Shown piece by piece: positions 26,798-36,727 of a DNA stretch of 64,000 bases (positions are counted from its first letter, which is position 1; each line of letters begins with the position of its first letter). Location: NCBI RefSeq assembly GCF_003577475.1, contig NZ_QPEP01000012.1:109405-173404 (forward strand), given 5' to 3'. The DNA comes from Salinibius halmophilus. Its GTDB lineage: Bacteria > Pseudomonadota > Gammaproteobacteria > Pseudomonadales > Natronospirillaceae. The notes under the pieces were generated by a model that worked only from the letters and a program-made list of their open reading frames with translations, was not told the origin of the DNA and ran no database searches. The position numbers were made by a program, and so were the translations under genes.

Positions 26798-28648
26798 CTA
26801 GCGATCTTCTAACTTGCTTAGGTCGCGTACTGCGCCTTTATCGGCACTGGTGGCTAGCATGGCATAAGCTTTTAGAGCCGCACTCACCTTACGGTCACGA
26901 GTGATGACTGGCTTCCAAGCGTCTGCGCCTTTCGCTTCCATTGCTTCGCGGCGGCGAGCAATTTCATCATCAGAGATATCAATGTCAATGCTGCGGTTTG
27001 GAATGTCGATGATGATCGTATCGCCTTCTTCAACCAAAGCAATAGGGCCACCTGAAGCGGCTTCTGGTGAAGCGTGGCCAATAGATAGGCCAGAGGTGCC
27101 ACCCGAGAAGCGACCATCGGTGATTAGGGCGCAGTCTTTGCCTAAACCTTTCGACTTCAGGTAACTCGTTGGGTACAACATTTCTTGCATGCCTGGGCCG
27201 CCTTTCGGGCCTTCATAGCGAATGACCACCACGTCGCCGGCAACAATTTGGTCGTCCAAAATGGCTTTAACGGCTGAATCCTGTGATTCAAAAATGCGGG
27301 CACGGCCAGTGAATTTCAAAATGCTTTCGTCAACGCCAGCAGTTTTTACTACACAGCCGTTTGGCGCTAGGTTGCCATGTAATACTGCTAAACCACCTTC
27401 TTGCGAGTAGGCGTTCTCCAATGAGCGAATACAGCCATTCGCGCGGTCGCCATCAAGTGTTGGCCAGCGCGAATCTTGACTAAATGCAACTTGAGTTGGT
27501 ACGCCACCAGGGCCAGCGCGATAGAATTCTTTTACTGCTGGATCGTCGGTTTGCATGATGTCCCATTGGGCTAGGGCATCTTTCATTGTTGGGCTGTGCA
27601 CGGTTGGCAGGTCGGTATGTAGCAAGCCTGCACGGTCAAGCTCACCCAAAATAGCCATAATGCCACCAGCGCGGTGCACATCTTCCATATGATATTTTGG
27701 CGAATTTGGTGCCACTTTACACAGCTGAGGTACACGGCGAGACAGCTCGTCCATATCCTTCATGGTGTAGTCTACACCTGCTTCTTGCGCGGCGGCGAGC
27801 AAGTGCAGAATGGTGTTGGTTGAGCCACCCATGGCGATATCAAGTGACATGGCATTTTCGAACGCTTTGTAGCTAGCAATGGTGCGCGGCAATACACGAT
27901 CATCGTCTTGCTCATAATAGCGCTTAGCGTTTTCAACGATGAGTCGGCCGGCGCGTTTAAATAGTTTTTCGCGGTCGGCGTGTGTAGCAAGGGTTGAGCC
28001 ATTACCTGGCAAGCTTAAGCCAATAGCCTCGGTTAAGCAGTTCATCGAGTTAGCGGTGAACATGCCCGAGCACGAACCACAAGTAGGGCAGGCACTGCGT
28101 TCCACTTCGGCAACGGTCTCGTCGTCGACGCTATCGTCGGCAGCAATTACCATGGCATCGACTAGGTCTAAGCCATGGTCAATTAATTTGGTTTTGCCGG
28201 CTTCCATAGGGCCGCCCGAAACGAACACACATGGAATATTCAAACGCATGGCAGCGTTTAACATTCCTGGTGTAATTTTGTCACAGTTAGAAATGCAAAC
28301 CATGGCATCGGCACAGTGGGCATTCACCATGTACTCAACTGAATCAGCAATAATGTCGCGGCTTGGCAATGAGTACAGCATGCCGTCGTGACCCATGGCG
28401 ATGCCGTCATCCACGGCAATGGTATTAAATTCTTTTGCCACGCCACCAGCGGCTTCAATTTCGCGTGCTACAAGTTGGCCAAGGTCTTTTAGGTGAACGT
28501 GGCCTGGCACAAACTGAGTGAAAGAGTTGACCACGGCAATAATTGGCTTTTGAAAATCTTCGTCCTTCATTCCCGTTGCGCGCCACAGAGCGCGTGCGCC
28601 TGCCATATTACGACCCTGAGTTGTCGTATGAGAGCGATACTTTGGCAT
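26798..28648 (-). CDS. ilvD: Dihydroxy-acid dehydratase
   Basis: Iron-sulfur enzyme of branched-chain amino acid synthesis. Conserved pieces are [55 protein letters not shown] and [20 protein letters not shown]. The start at ATG 28648 (GAGGA upstream) gives 616 residues, the same as E. coli; the in-frame extension upstream is not needed. It is monocistronic here, with no ilv neighbours in view. Confidence 0.98.
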   Translation of the reverse strand: MPKYRSHTTTQGRNMAGARALWRATGMKDEDFQKPIIAVVNSFTQFVPGHVHLKDLGQLVAREIEAAGGVAKEFNTIAVDDGIAMGHDGMLYSLPSRDIIADSVEYMVNAHCADAMVCISNCDKITPGMLNAAMRLNIPCVFVSGGPMEAGKTKLIDHGLDLVDAMVIAADDSVDDETVAEVERSACPTCGSCSGMFTANSMNCLTEAIGLSLPGNGSTLATHADREKLFKRAGRLIVENAKRYYEQDDDRVLPRTIASYKAFENAMSLDIAMGGSTNTILHLLAAAQEAGVDYTMKDMDELSRRVPQLCKVAPNSPKYHMEDVHRAGGIMAILGELDRAGLLHTDLPTVHSPTMKDALAQWDIMQTDDPAVKEFYRAGPGGVPTQVAFSQDSRWPTLDGDRANGCIRSLENAYSQEGGLAVLHGNLAPNGCVVKTAGVDESILKFTGRARIFESQDSAVKAILDDQIVAGDVVVIRYEGPKGGPGMQEMLYPTSYLKSKGLGKDCALITDGRFSGGTSGLSIGHASPEAASGGPIALVEEGDTIIIDIPNRSIDIDISDDEIARRREAMEAKGADAWKPVITRDRKVSAALKAYAMLATSADKGAVRDLSKLEDR

Positions 28649-28857
28649 AACTCTTTCCTCGTCTTGTGAGTGGCTGCCCAAAAAGATGGGCAGAAATCTA
28701 ACGCGCGATAGTCTACATTATTAGATGGATAAAGCGTAAATAAATCGACACATACTTGCTGTTGGTTATCTTTTTAGATTGCTTGTAAAACGTGGTACTT
28801 CTAACTAGCCGAAGACGCCAATTCACAACAATAATAAAGAAGGACAGTTAAGCGCCC

Positions 28858-30480
28858 ATGCTTGATGTACTGATCGCCAACTTTGATCAAAGTGATCGTC
28901 CCTATATTTTGTTTCTTCAGCAGCAATGGCTGCGCTGGAACCTAAGTGCGGCTGCTTTATTTACTGATCCTGAAAATGCTGAGTTCAAAGCATTCCTTAC
29001 ACAAGTTGATTGGCAACGTGCCGGTCGCCAGATGTTTGAGTTTGATGGCGAAACCTATATTGGCAATCTTGTTCACGCTGATGATCACAGTATTTTGTCA
29101 TTGCGACCCATGCAGGATGCGACCAATAGTGAACGGGTGCGTGGTACGTTAAGCAGATTACAAGATTTAACCCTGTCACTTGCCGAGCAACCAGATTTGG
29201 ATGAGTTGTTGCGTTGCGCCGTGCAGGGTGGGCGCGAGGTGTTTCAAATCGACCGCATCGCCATCATGTTAATCGACCCTCAAACACGGCAACTGAATGG
29301 CACCTATGGTACCGATCCAGATGGCAACGTGGTGGATGAGCGTTACTTTGTTGGCGATGTGCCAGATTTAGCCGAAGTGCAACAAGTTTTGCAAAAACGC
29401 GATTATGTTGCGTACTGGCCGAGTATTGAGCTGCGCTACAACAGCAAAGTAGTGGGGCATGGCTGGAGTGCAATGGTTGCGCTTTGGGACAATGACCAAG
29501 CAATTGGCTGGATAAGCTGTGACAACCTAATTAGCCAACAGCCGCTGGCAAGCTGGCAACGCCAACTGTTTGCCTTTTTTGGTGCAGCGTTATCACAAGT
29601 GATTCGCCGAAAACGCACCGAGTTAAACTTGCGACAAATGAACGAAAGCTTGGAACACAAAGTTGCGCAACGTACACAAACGTTGCGCAGTAAAATAGAT
29701 GAGTTAGAAAAAACCCGCGATGAATTAATCGAGTCGGAAAAATTGGCGTCGTTGGGCAGCATGGTCACAGGTGTGGCACATGAGATTAGCACGCCACTTG
29801 GCAATGCTAAAATGGCTTGCAGCTGGATATCTGAGCAAATTGAAGTGCTAGACGAACGAGTAAATGATGGCTCGCTAACCAAGTCTGCCTTACAGAGCTT
29901 TTTAAAAGGGGCAAACGAAAGCAGTAGTATTCTGGCGGCCAACATTGATCGCTCGGCAGAGCTATTGCATGGCTTTCGGTCGCTGGCGGTGGAGCAATTA
30001 GATGAAAGAGAGTCGGTAATTAATTTGCGCAGTTGGTTTGACCAAGTCATCTTTTCATTTGGGCACCTTCTAAAAAAGCATCGCGTGCAAGTAAATAATG
30101 GCATCGACCCCAGAGTGCGGCTGCGCACAAGCCCAGGTTTGATTGGCCAAATTGCTACCAATCTTTTACAAAATGCTATCACCCACGCATTTGCCGACTG
30201 CAGTGAACCTAGGATAGATATAAGCTCAAAACCCGCGGGTGACGGCCGTATACATTTATTTTTTGCGGATAACGGCAAAGGCGTGCACACTGACCAACTA
30301 ACAAAGATTTTTGACCCTTTCTATACCACTCGCCGTGGGCAAGGTGGTTCAGGTTTAGGGCTGAATATTGTTTACAACATTGTAACCGGCCGATTAGGTG
30401 GTCAGCTGCAAGCGCGGCGCAGCACCAGTGGTGGCTTGGAATTTATCATTACAATCTCAGGTGCATTACCTCATGTCTGA
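28858..30480 (+). CDS. GAF-domain sensor histidine kinase
   Basis: The 540-residue soluble kinase has no membrane segments. Residues 1-90 are an unassigned sensor region, 95-250 a GAF domain (LLRCAVQGGREVFQIDRIAIML), and about 255-295 a coiled coil (LEHKVAQRTQTLRSKIDELE). Then comes the phospho-acceptor motif VAHEISTPLGN with His308 and an ATP-binding domain with N-box NLLQNAITHAF, G1 DNGKGV and G2 GGSGLGLNIV. It overlaps the response regulator gene by eight bases, so the two are certainly co-expressed. It is divergent from ilvD. Confidence 0.93.
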   Translation: MLDVLIANFDQSDRPYILFLQQQWLRWNLSAAALFTDPENAEFKAFLTQVDWQRAGRQMFEFDGETYIGNLVHADDHSILSLRPMQDATNSERVRGTLSRLQDLTLSLAEQPDLDELLRCAVQGGREVFQIDRIAIMLIDPQTRQLNGTYGTDPDGNVVDERYFVGDVPDLAEVQQVLQKRDYVAYWPSIELRYNSKVVGHGWSAMVALWDNDQAIGWISCDNLISQQPLASWQRQLFAFFGAALSQVIRRKRTELNLRQMNESLEHKVAQRTQTLRSKIDELEKTRDELIESEKLASLGSMVTGVAHEISTPLGNAKMACSWISEQIEVLDERVNDGSLTKSALQSFLKGANESSSILAANIDRSAELLHGFRSLAVEQLDERESVINLRSWFDQVIFSFGHLLKKHRVQVNNGIDPRVRLRTSPGLIGQIATNLLQNAITHAFADCSEPRIDISSKPAGDGRIHLFFADNGKGVHTDQLTKIFDPFYTTRRGQGGSGLGLNIVYNIVTGRLGGQLQARRSTSGGLEFIITISGALPHV

Positions 30481-31978
30481 TCTATTTGAATTTGCTGCGG
30501 AAACGCCAGTCGAGCACGCGCAAAAATGCCCTTGGCGCATTTTGGTAGTGGATGATGATTCGCATGTGATCGCTACCACTCGCTTAGCACTGACCAGTTT
30601 CGAGTTCGAAGGGCGCGACGTTGAGTTGGTGTGTGCTAGTAGTGCGTCTGAGGCGCTGCGTTTACTCGCGACCGATTCAGACTTTGCCGTCGTTCTACTT
30701 GATGTAGTGATGGAAACCGAGGATGCGGGGTTGCAGCTGGTATCGCAAATTCGCGATGAACTGCAGCTATCTTCGTTGCGCATTATCTTGCGCACGGGTC
30801 AGCCTGGCAGTGCGCCTGTTCAGAAAGTGCTGCATCAATACGAAATTAACGATTATTACCATAAAACCGAGCTGTCGATGCCTCGCTTGCAAACAGCTGT
30901 GTTGAGTGCGCTGCGCAGTTATCGTGATTTGGTGCAAATTGAGCGTTCGCGCCAAGGCATGGCTCATATCGTCATGGCCTCTCGCAATTTATTAAGCAAT
31001 GATGGCATTCAAGAATTAATTGGCGGTGCTCTGACTCAGCTAGGTAGTTTATTTAACTTTGAGCGCGCCATTATTGTTGTGAACGAGCCGGAAAAGCCAG
31101 GTTCAAAGCCAGAAGTGATTTGTGGTTACGGTGAGTTCGCTGAGTGGGAGGGTAGCTTGGTTAATCTGGCTATGTTGCCCCAACCACTGCAGGAAAAAGT
31201 TAAGCATGGCAAAGATTGCCTAAGTGAAACCGAGTACGTTGCCTGCATCAATGGCAAGCGCTGGCAATGCTGGATGTATTTTGAGCACAAGCTGCCAGCT
31301 ATGTATGCCGATAGGCAAATGGTGCGCTTATTTGCCGAAAACGTAGCATCGGCTTTAGATACCGTGCGCCACAATGCCATGATTAACGAAGGTCAGCGTG
31401 AGATCATTTTACGCTTAAGTGAGCTCATTGAATGGCGCTCTGGCGAAACCGGCTCTCATGTTAAACGAGTATCGGCCTGTGCGGCACACTTGGGTACATT
31501 AATTGGCTTAGACGACCTCGAGTGTGACACCCTTAAACTCGCGAGTCCTCTACATGATTTGGGCAAACTGGGTATTCCTGATTCGGTACTGCACAAACCC
31601 GATCGCTTAGACCGCGAAGAATGGGCGCTAATGCAAGGGCACTCTGAAATGGGCTATCAAATGCTTGCCGGTACTGGCTTACCACTTTTAGATGCCGGTG
31701 CCGAGGTGGCCTATACCCACCACGAGCGCTGGGACGGTAAAGGCTATCCGCGTGGCTTGGTAGGTGAAGAAATTCCACTGTTTGGCCGAATTACGGCGAT
31801 TGTTGATGTGTTTGATGCGCTAGCCAGTGAGCGTGCTTATAAACCCGCATGGCCAACAGCTAAGATTGTTGCGCTACTAAAAGCAGAGCGCGGCCGCCAC
31901 TTCGACCCAAACTTGGTGGATTTAATGCTAGAGCACCTTGATGAGTTTTTAGCGATTCGCAGCGAGTTCCCTGACTAA
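30473..31978 (+). CDS. Response regulator with DUF3369 and HD-GYP domains (c-di-GMP phosphodiesterase)
   Basis: The 501-residue protein has an N-terminal receiver with VVDDD and phospho-acceptor Asp77 (VVLLDVVME). The middle domain (about 170-325) has the look of DUF3369. The C-terminal HD-GYP domain has HDLGKLGIPD (His361-Asp362) and HHERWDGKGYP, the residues needed for c-di-GMP hydrolysis. The start ATG at 30473 lies inside the end of the kinase gene. It is predicted to lower c-di-GMP in response to the GAF kinase, favouring motility over attachment. Confidence 0.94.
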   Translation: MSDLFEFAAETPVEHAQKCPWRILVVDDDSHVIATTRLALTSFEFEGRDVELVCASSASEALRLLATDSDFAVVLLDVVMETEDAGLQLVSQIRDELQLSSLRIILRTGQPGSAPVQKVLHQYEINDYYHKTELSMPRLQTAVLSALRSYRDLVQIERSRQGMAHIVMASRNLLSNDGIQELIGGALTQLGSLFNFERAIIVVNEPEKPGSKPEVICGYGEFAEWEGSLVNLAMLPQPLQEKVKHGKDCLSETEYVACINGKRWQCWMYFEHKLPAMYADRQMVRLFAENVASALDTVRHNAMINEGQREIILRLSELIEWRSGETGSHVKRVSACAAHLGTLIGLDDLECDTLKLASPLHDLGKLGIPDSVLHKPDRLDREEWALMQGHSEMGYQMLAGTGLPLLDAGAEVAYTHHERWDGKGYPRGLVGEEIPLFGRITAIVDVFDALASERAYKPAWPTAKIVALLKAERGRHFDPNLVDLMLEHLDEFLAIRSEFPD

Positions 31979-32424
31979 GCGCGCACCAAATGCTGCCACG
32001 CTGCAGGGATATCTGAGTCTTGCGCCATTTCAAAATCGGCGAAGTCAAAACCAGGGCTTACGACACAGCTTACCAAACAAAACCCGTGCTCTTTGCTAGC
32101 TAGTTGGCTGGCAAACCAGTGTTTGGCTGGCACAGTATGCTGTAGGCAGTCTGCGCCCAGTTCTATGGTTGCCACCGAGTCGCCAACTAATGTGTGCACC
32201 GCTAGCGTATCACCTGCATGCCAAGCCCAGAGTTCCTCACTCTGAATACGATGCCATGCCGAGTAGTCACCTTGTTCGAGTAAGTAGTAAATGGAAGTGA
32301 ACTGATTACGGTCGCCACGGTCTGTTGGCTGAATTTTTTCACTGGTATGCACACGCTTATACCAGCCGCCCTCGGGGTGGCGTTCAAGGTTTAATTTATT
32401 TATCCAATACTGAGCCGACATCAT
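31975..32424 (-). CDS. DUF985/cupin_5 family protein
   Basis: The 149-residue protein has the family pattern: LNLERHPEGGWYKRVH, TSIYYLLEQGDYSAWHRI, EELWAWHAGDTLAVHTL, then HWFASQL and VVSPGFDFADFEM. This is a cupin barrel of unknown substrate. The last four bases overlap the end of the HD-GYP gene on the other strand. Confidence 0.92.
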   Translation of the reverse strand: MMSAQYWINKLNLERHPEGGWYKRVHTSEKIQPTDRGDRNQFTSIYYLLEQGDYSAWHRIQSEELWAWHAGDTLAVHTLVGDSVATIELGADCLQHTVPAKHWFASQLASKEHGFCLVSCVVSPGFDFADFEMAQDSDIPAAWQHLVRA

Positions 32425-32542
32425 GCACTCTTTTTCTACGATAAGTTCACCTTAGATACGTTTAGCTGAGCAGTTTGTACCGCTCAACTAGCTCGCCGAT
32501 GCACTAAAGTCGCTTTATGAAGCGTGGATAAAGTAGTGGTTT

Positions 32543-32617
32543 GTAGGTCTTACGAATCGGAGATTCGGGAGACATGTTTCCCGAAGTCACAAAAACACAT
32601 GACTTCGTAAAACCTAC
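32543..32617. repeat. Multi-hairpin palindromic repeat, copy B
   Basis: The outer stem GTAGGTCTTACGAA (32543-32556) pairs with TTCGTAAAACCTAC (32604-32617). Inside are CGAATC/GATTCG (32553-32567), GGGA/TCCC around ACATGT, and GAAGTC/GACTTC (32583-32606). It has the same motifs ATGTTTCCCGA and TCGTAAAACCTAC as copy A, again in the gap between two minus-strand genes. Confidence 0.8.
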
Positions 32618-32625
32618 AGACATAG

Positions 32626-32775
32626 GTTAATTTGCCTGCGGGCAGTTAGAGCACTTGCTGCGCAAGTTTACGGGGTTAGCCTCCATGCTGGGGCTATCCG
32701 GCCGGGCCGTCCGCTGGCCCGTCGTAAAAACCTAAATCTTTGCCGTTAAGGCAAAGATTTCCTTTCAGGCGGTTT
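32626..32775. repeat. Further stem-loop cluster between the cupin gene and ppc
   Basis: The cluster holds short hairpins ACTTG/CAAGT (about 32653-32667) and GGGCC/GGCCC, and a perfect 11-bp hairpin AAATCTTTGCC/GGCAAAGATTT enclosed by GTAAAAACC/GGTTTTTAC. The sequence TCGTAAAAACCTA resembles the end motif of copies A and B, so it may be a degenerate third copy. The innermost hairpin next to the ppc stop could also act as its terminator. Confidence 0.6.
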
Positions 32776-35409
32776 TTACCCAGTATTTCGCATACCGGCT
32801 GCGATGCCTGCAATGGTGACCATCAAGGCTTTTTCAACAACTTCTGGTGGGTTGTCGTCGGCTGCGCGTGAGCGTTTTAGCAGCTCGGCCTGCAGCAAGT
32901 TCAATGGATCTGTGTATGGGTTACGAATGCGGATGCTTTCCAGAATACCTGGCTGGTCTAATAACAAGCCGTGCTCTGGGTTCACCTCTACCACCAAATC
33001 AATGGTTTCTTGCAGTCGCTGGCGAATATCTTCACCTAGGCTCCATAGCTCTTTTGGCACCAGTGTCTGGTCGTAGTATTCCGCCAACCAAGTATCAGCC
33101 TTAAGGAATACCATCTCCAACAAACCAATACGGTTGCGGAAGTACGGCCACTGCTCGCACATGGCTTCAACGGTTTCGGTTTTGCCTTGCTCTTTTATGG
33201 CCTTCAATGCCGATGTTGCCCCTAACCATACTGGCAGCATGGTACGGTTTTGCATCCACGAGAAGATCCAAGGAATGGCACGTAGGCTTTCTACACCACC
33301 ATTTGGTTTACGCTTACTTGGGCGTGAGCCTAGTGGTAATTTGCCAAGCTCTAGCTCTGGTGTTGCCGCACGGAAGTACGGCACGAAGTCTGGATGGCCA
33401 CGCACAACGCCGCGGTACTCCTCGCACGACACGTCCGACAGAACTTCCATTACATCGCGCCACTCTTGCTCTGGTGCTGGTGGTGGGATGAGGTTCGCTT
33501 CTAGGATGGCCGAGGCGTATAGCTTCAAGCTGTTCTGCGCAACGGCTGGTAGGCCGAACTTAAAGCGGATCATCTCGCCTTGCTCTGTTACCCGCAGGCC
33601 AGCTTTTAGTGAACCTGGAGGCTGCGATAATAAAGCCGCGTGCGCTGGTGCACCACCACGACCAATACTGCCACCACGACCGTGGAACAGAACCACGTCG
33701 ATGTTGTTCTCTTCGCCAATAGCAACTAATGCTTCTTGCGCCTTGTACTGAGCCCAAGTGGCGGCAAACATACCGGCGTCTTTGGCTGAGTCTGAGTAGC
33801 CAATCATCACGTGCTGTTCGCCGTCAATGTAGCCACGGTACCAGTCAATTGATAGTAGCTTCGAGATCACCTCTTCAGAGCGGTTTAAGTCGTCTAGCGT
33901 CTCGAACAATGGCGCGACTGGAATCTTAAACTTGCAGCCTGCTTCTTTCAGTAATAGTTGTACTGCTAGTACGTCTGACGGCTGGCGTGCCATCGAGATA
34001 ATGTAGATACCTAGTGCGTTCGGGTCAGTGTTAGCGATCACTTCGCAGGTGTCTAGCACTTCTTGTGTATCTTCGCTTGGCTCCCAATCGTTTGGTAGCA
34101 ATGGGCGGCGCGAATTCAATTCGTTGATCAAGAAGGCTTGTTTGTCTTCTTCGCTCCATTGTGAGTAATCGCCCAAGCCAAGTGTGCGAGTAATCTCAGC
34201 AATGGCATCAAGGTGGCGCTCACTGTCTTGGCGAATATCTAGCTTCACTAGGTTCACACCAAAGGCGGCCACGCGGCGAATCATGTCTAGCAAACCGCCG
34301 TTAGCTATTTTTTCGAGGCCTACTTCTACTAGCGAGTCATAGCAAAGGCGTAAAGGCTCCATCAGCTGCGCATCGCGGTTGATTATGTCTTCACCATGCG
34401 ATGGGTTGCCAGTCAGCTCGCCGGTTAACCATTCGCGAGTGCTGCGCAACTTGCGGCTCAACTCGTTAAGAATGGTCCAGTATGGCTCAGCCGCATCGCC
34501 AACCGCTTCTTTCACGGCATCATTACAAGCGCTAACCGATAGCTCATCACGAAGCGTTTTAAAGTCGCGGATATACATATCGACTGCCATCCAGCGGGCG
34601 GTTAGCAGCACTTCTTTGGTTACCTTATGAGTCACAAATGGGTTGCCATCGCGGTCGCCACCCATCCAGCTACCAATTTTTACTGGTGCAGCATCAACGG
34701 GCAGTTTAATGCCAAGCTCACTGTTTAAGCGCTCGTCTAGTTCACGAATAAACTCAGGGACGGCATACCACAAGGTATTTTCGATCACCGCGAAGCCCCA
34801 CTTGGCTTCGTCTACAGGTGTTGGGCGCTTTGAGCGGAACTCATTAGTGTTCCAAGTTTGCGCAATTAAGCGATCTAACTTGTCGGTCCAATATGCGCGC
34901 TCACGCTCGGTAATATCACCAAGCTCAAGGTTCATCAGGCAGTCTGCCATTTGAACGTGCTTGTTAATAACCGTGCGGCGGGTCACTTCAGTTGGGTGCG
35001 CTGTTAACACAAGCTCCATCTGTAACGCTTGTACCGCTGCATCAATATCGTTAAGGTCGATGCGCTCATTGCGCAGCTTGGCAATTAGGCTGCTAATTGG
35101 GTCTGGTGTGCAAGCGCCATCAGCACAAAAACGTGAGATATCGTGGTGCTGCTCGGCAATGTTTGCCAAGTTCAAAAACTGCGAAAATGCACGGGTGACC
35201 GGCAGCAGTTGTTCGTCGGGCAGATCTTTGAGCGTGTTCATTAGCTCTTCACGAGCCGCTTCGTCGCCATTGCGCGAAGATTTGGCAAGTTGACGAATGG
35301 ACTCAACTCGGTCCAATACATCCTGGCCCTGGTGGGTTGCGATTGTTTGGCCAAGTAACTCGCCTAGCATGCTGATATTGTTACGCAATGCTTCGTTTTG
35401 GGCAGTCAT
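32776..35409 (-). CDS. ppc: Phosphoenolpyruvate carboxylase
   Basis: Carboxylates PEP to oxaloacetate to refill the TCA cycle. The 877-residue product carries [12 protein letters not shown] with the active-site His, [25 protein letters not shown] and [17 protein letters not shown], and ends in [11 protein letters not shown] as bacterial enzymes do. The ATG at 35409 is preceded by AAGGAG and is preferred over the earlier in-frame codon at 35430. It is a single-gene unit. Confidence 0.98.
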   Translation of the reverse strand: MTAQNEALRNNISMLGELLGQTIATHQGQDVLDRVESIRQLAKSSRNGDEAAREELMNTLKDLPDEQLLPVTRAFSQFLNLANIAEQHHDISRFCADGACTPDPISSLIAKLRNERIDLNDIDAAVQALQMELVLTAHPTEVTRRTVINKHVQMADCLMNLELGDITERERAYWTDKLDRLIAQTWNTNEFRSKRPTPVDEAKWGFAVIENTLWYAVPEFIRELDERLNSELGIKLPVDAAPVKIGSWMGGDRDGNPFVTHKVTKEVLLTARWMAVDMYIRDFKTLRDELSVSACNDAVKEAVGDAAEPYWTILNELSRKLRSTREWLTGELTGNPSHGEDIINRDAQLMEPLRLCYDSLVEVGLEKIANGGLLDMIRRVAAFGVNLVKLDIRQDSERHLDAIAEITRTLGLGDYSQWSEEDKQAFLINELNSRRPLLPNDWEPSEDTQEVLDTCEVIANTDPNALGIYIISMARQPSDVLAVQLLLKEAGCKFKIPVAPLFETLDDLNRSEEVISKLLSIDWYRGYIDGEQHVMIGYSDSAKDAGMFAATWAQYKAQEALVAIGEENNIDVVLFHGRGGSIGRGGAPAHAALLSQPPGSLKAGLRVTEQGEMIRFKFGLPAVAQNSLKLYASAILEANLIPPPAPEQEWRDVMEVLSDVSCEEYRGVVRGHPDFVPYFRAATPELELGKLPLGSRPSKRKPNGGVESLRAIPWIFSWMQNRTMLPVWLGATSALKAIKEQGKTETVEAMCEQWPYFRNRIGLLEMVFLKADTWLAEYYDQTLVPKELWSLGEDIRQRLQETIDLVVEVNPEHGLLLDQPGILESIRIRNPYTDPLNLLQAELLKRSRAADDNPPEVVEKALMVTIAGIAAGMRNTG

Positions 35410-35732
35410 TTCTGAGACTCCTTCGTACAAAAGTGGCGTTTATATGACGTGATCTAAACAAATAGTCAAGAAATTTCACTTACGACATTTTTGTAAAAAT
35501 CCGGTTTTTTTGCCGGTAAAATGCACAAAAAAAGCGCAAATCAAGCGATTTTGTAAATAGTTAACTACATCCTAGCAGGAGGATTGTTATAGAAGCCTTA
35601 CAAACTTGGTTTTTTTACGTCGGATTTTCTGTCTAAACAGCAATGTTTGAACGGTGTTTGTAAGACTTACATTTCCACAGCTTTTATGTGGTTTTTAGAG
35701 GTGATGATTGACGTCAACAGATAAGTGTCAAT
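35410..35732. other. AT-rich intergenic region upstream of ppc
   Basis: No convincing gene is present. The region contains a GCCGG-type mini palindrome around 35500 (CCGG, T-run, CCGG), poly-T tracts, and an isolated AGGAGG near 35577 that is not followed by a usable start codon. It presumably holds the ppc promoter; no specific operator was recognised. Confidence 0.5.
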
Positions 35733-35769
35733 GTTGTGAGGCGATGCTCTGACATTATCGCCTCACAAC
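35733..35769 (-). terminator. Hairpin after the PEP-CTERM gene
   Basis: The perfect 13-bp stem GTTGTGAGGCGAT/ATCGCCTCACAAC with an 11-base loop lies five bases beyond the stop at 35774. There is no T run, but its position and stability suit a transcript end. Confidence 0.6.
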
Positions 35770-35773
35770 GGCA

Positions 35774-36496
35774 TTAGTCTTTTCGGCGTCGTCGCGCCGC
35801 GACTAAGCCCAGTAAACCTATGCCTGCAATGGCTACTGAGGCTGGCTCTGTAACAGCTGCGCTTGGCAGTCCAACGGTATCCCACTCCATTGATGCCAGT
35901 TCAAATTGGTAACCCCATTTTTCCACGCCATGATTACTTCTACTAGCTGTACCGAAACTCTGCGAGATTTTCGATAAATCTAGTTTCGCTGAGAGAGGCA
36001 TTTCGTCAGAGCTTAAAAAGCTACCCTCGGAACGCTCTGCTCGTAGATTGAGGGCTAGTGAGCTTATCCCACTAGAAGACCAAGCCTCGTCTCGAAACAT
36101 AAGGCTATCGTACCCAAAATCTAAATGGCTTAGGTCTGAAGCATAAAGGCTCTCGTAAGCAGGGCGCCCTGGGCTCTTATCGAAGTTACTGCTTTGAAAA
36201 TCATGGCCAAAGCTAGTCGCTACAGAAATTTTTAGCCAATCAGCACTAGTCGGTTCGTCATAATTGCCATACAGATCAGAAGGGCTACTGTCACTAGGAA
36301 TTGTCTCCAAATCGATTGAGAAAGACCCCAAAACAGTCTCACCTACAAGAGCACCATTGTTGGTGCCAAACCCTAGGGTATTGTAATGGTCGTAAGAGGA
36401 AGTAATCGTACCGGTAAATACGCCCTCAATGACGGCGGCTTGGCCTAGGAGAGTGGTTGACGCCAATGCTAGTAATGTGAATAACTTGGTTTTCAT
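35774..36496 (-). CDS. PEP-CTERM sorting-domain protein
   Basis: The 240-residue secreted protein has a signal peptide (MKTKLFTLLALASTTLLGQA) and a beta-rich body (about 25-210) without cysteines. Its tail is VTEPASVAIAGIGLLGLVAA followed by five basic residues. The tail fits the PEP-CTERM signal recognised by exosortase, with Thr-Glu-Pro instead of Pro-Glu-Pro. Such proteins are usually surface or matrix components linked to exopolysaccharide. No exosortase gene is present in the window. The ribosome site is weak. Confidence 0.85.
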   Translation of the reverse strand: MKTKLFTLLALASTTLLGQAAVIEGVFTGTITSSYDHYNTLGFGTNNGALVGETVLGSFSIDLETIPSDSSPSDLYGNYDEPTSADWLKISVATSFGHDFQSSNFDKSPGRPAYESLYASDLSHLDFGYDSLMFRDEAWSSSGISSLALNLRAERSEGSFLSSDEMPLSAKLDLSKISQSFGTASRSNHGVEKWGYQFELASMEWDTVGLPSAAVTEPASVAIAGIGLLGLVAARRRRKD

Positions 36497-36727
36497 TATG
36501 ACTTATTCTTAATTTGGTCTGGTCTAGGTTTGCAGCAATTGGTGTGCCAGTTTCAACGGCCACTGTTTCTCGTATCTCTGCTTTTTGTGGTCACTAAACT
36601 GTAAGAAAAGCTGACACTACGTGCGCTTTTTAATCAGGATGTGTAAGGCAAAGCGTCACTTGATTAGTTCCTTGTGATGAGTAGGTGTGCATAATTGATA
36701 ACAATGCTAGTTGTTGAGTAACCTCAT

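Noticed and set aside
29436..30290. 284-codon frame antisense to the histidine kinase
   Set aside because: Long but lies entirely opposite a well-supported kinase; its Cys- and Ser-rich composition is typical of antisense frames.
32543..32617. Integron attC site
   Set aside because: It is palindromic, but the RYYYAAC/GTTRRRY core sites are absent and no gene cassette or integrase lies nearby.
33134..33751. 205-codon frame antisense to ppc
   Set aside because: Opposite highly conserved PEP carboxylase sequence, with no ribosome site.
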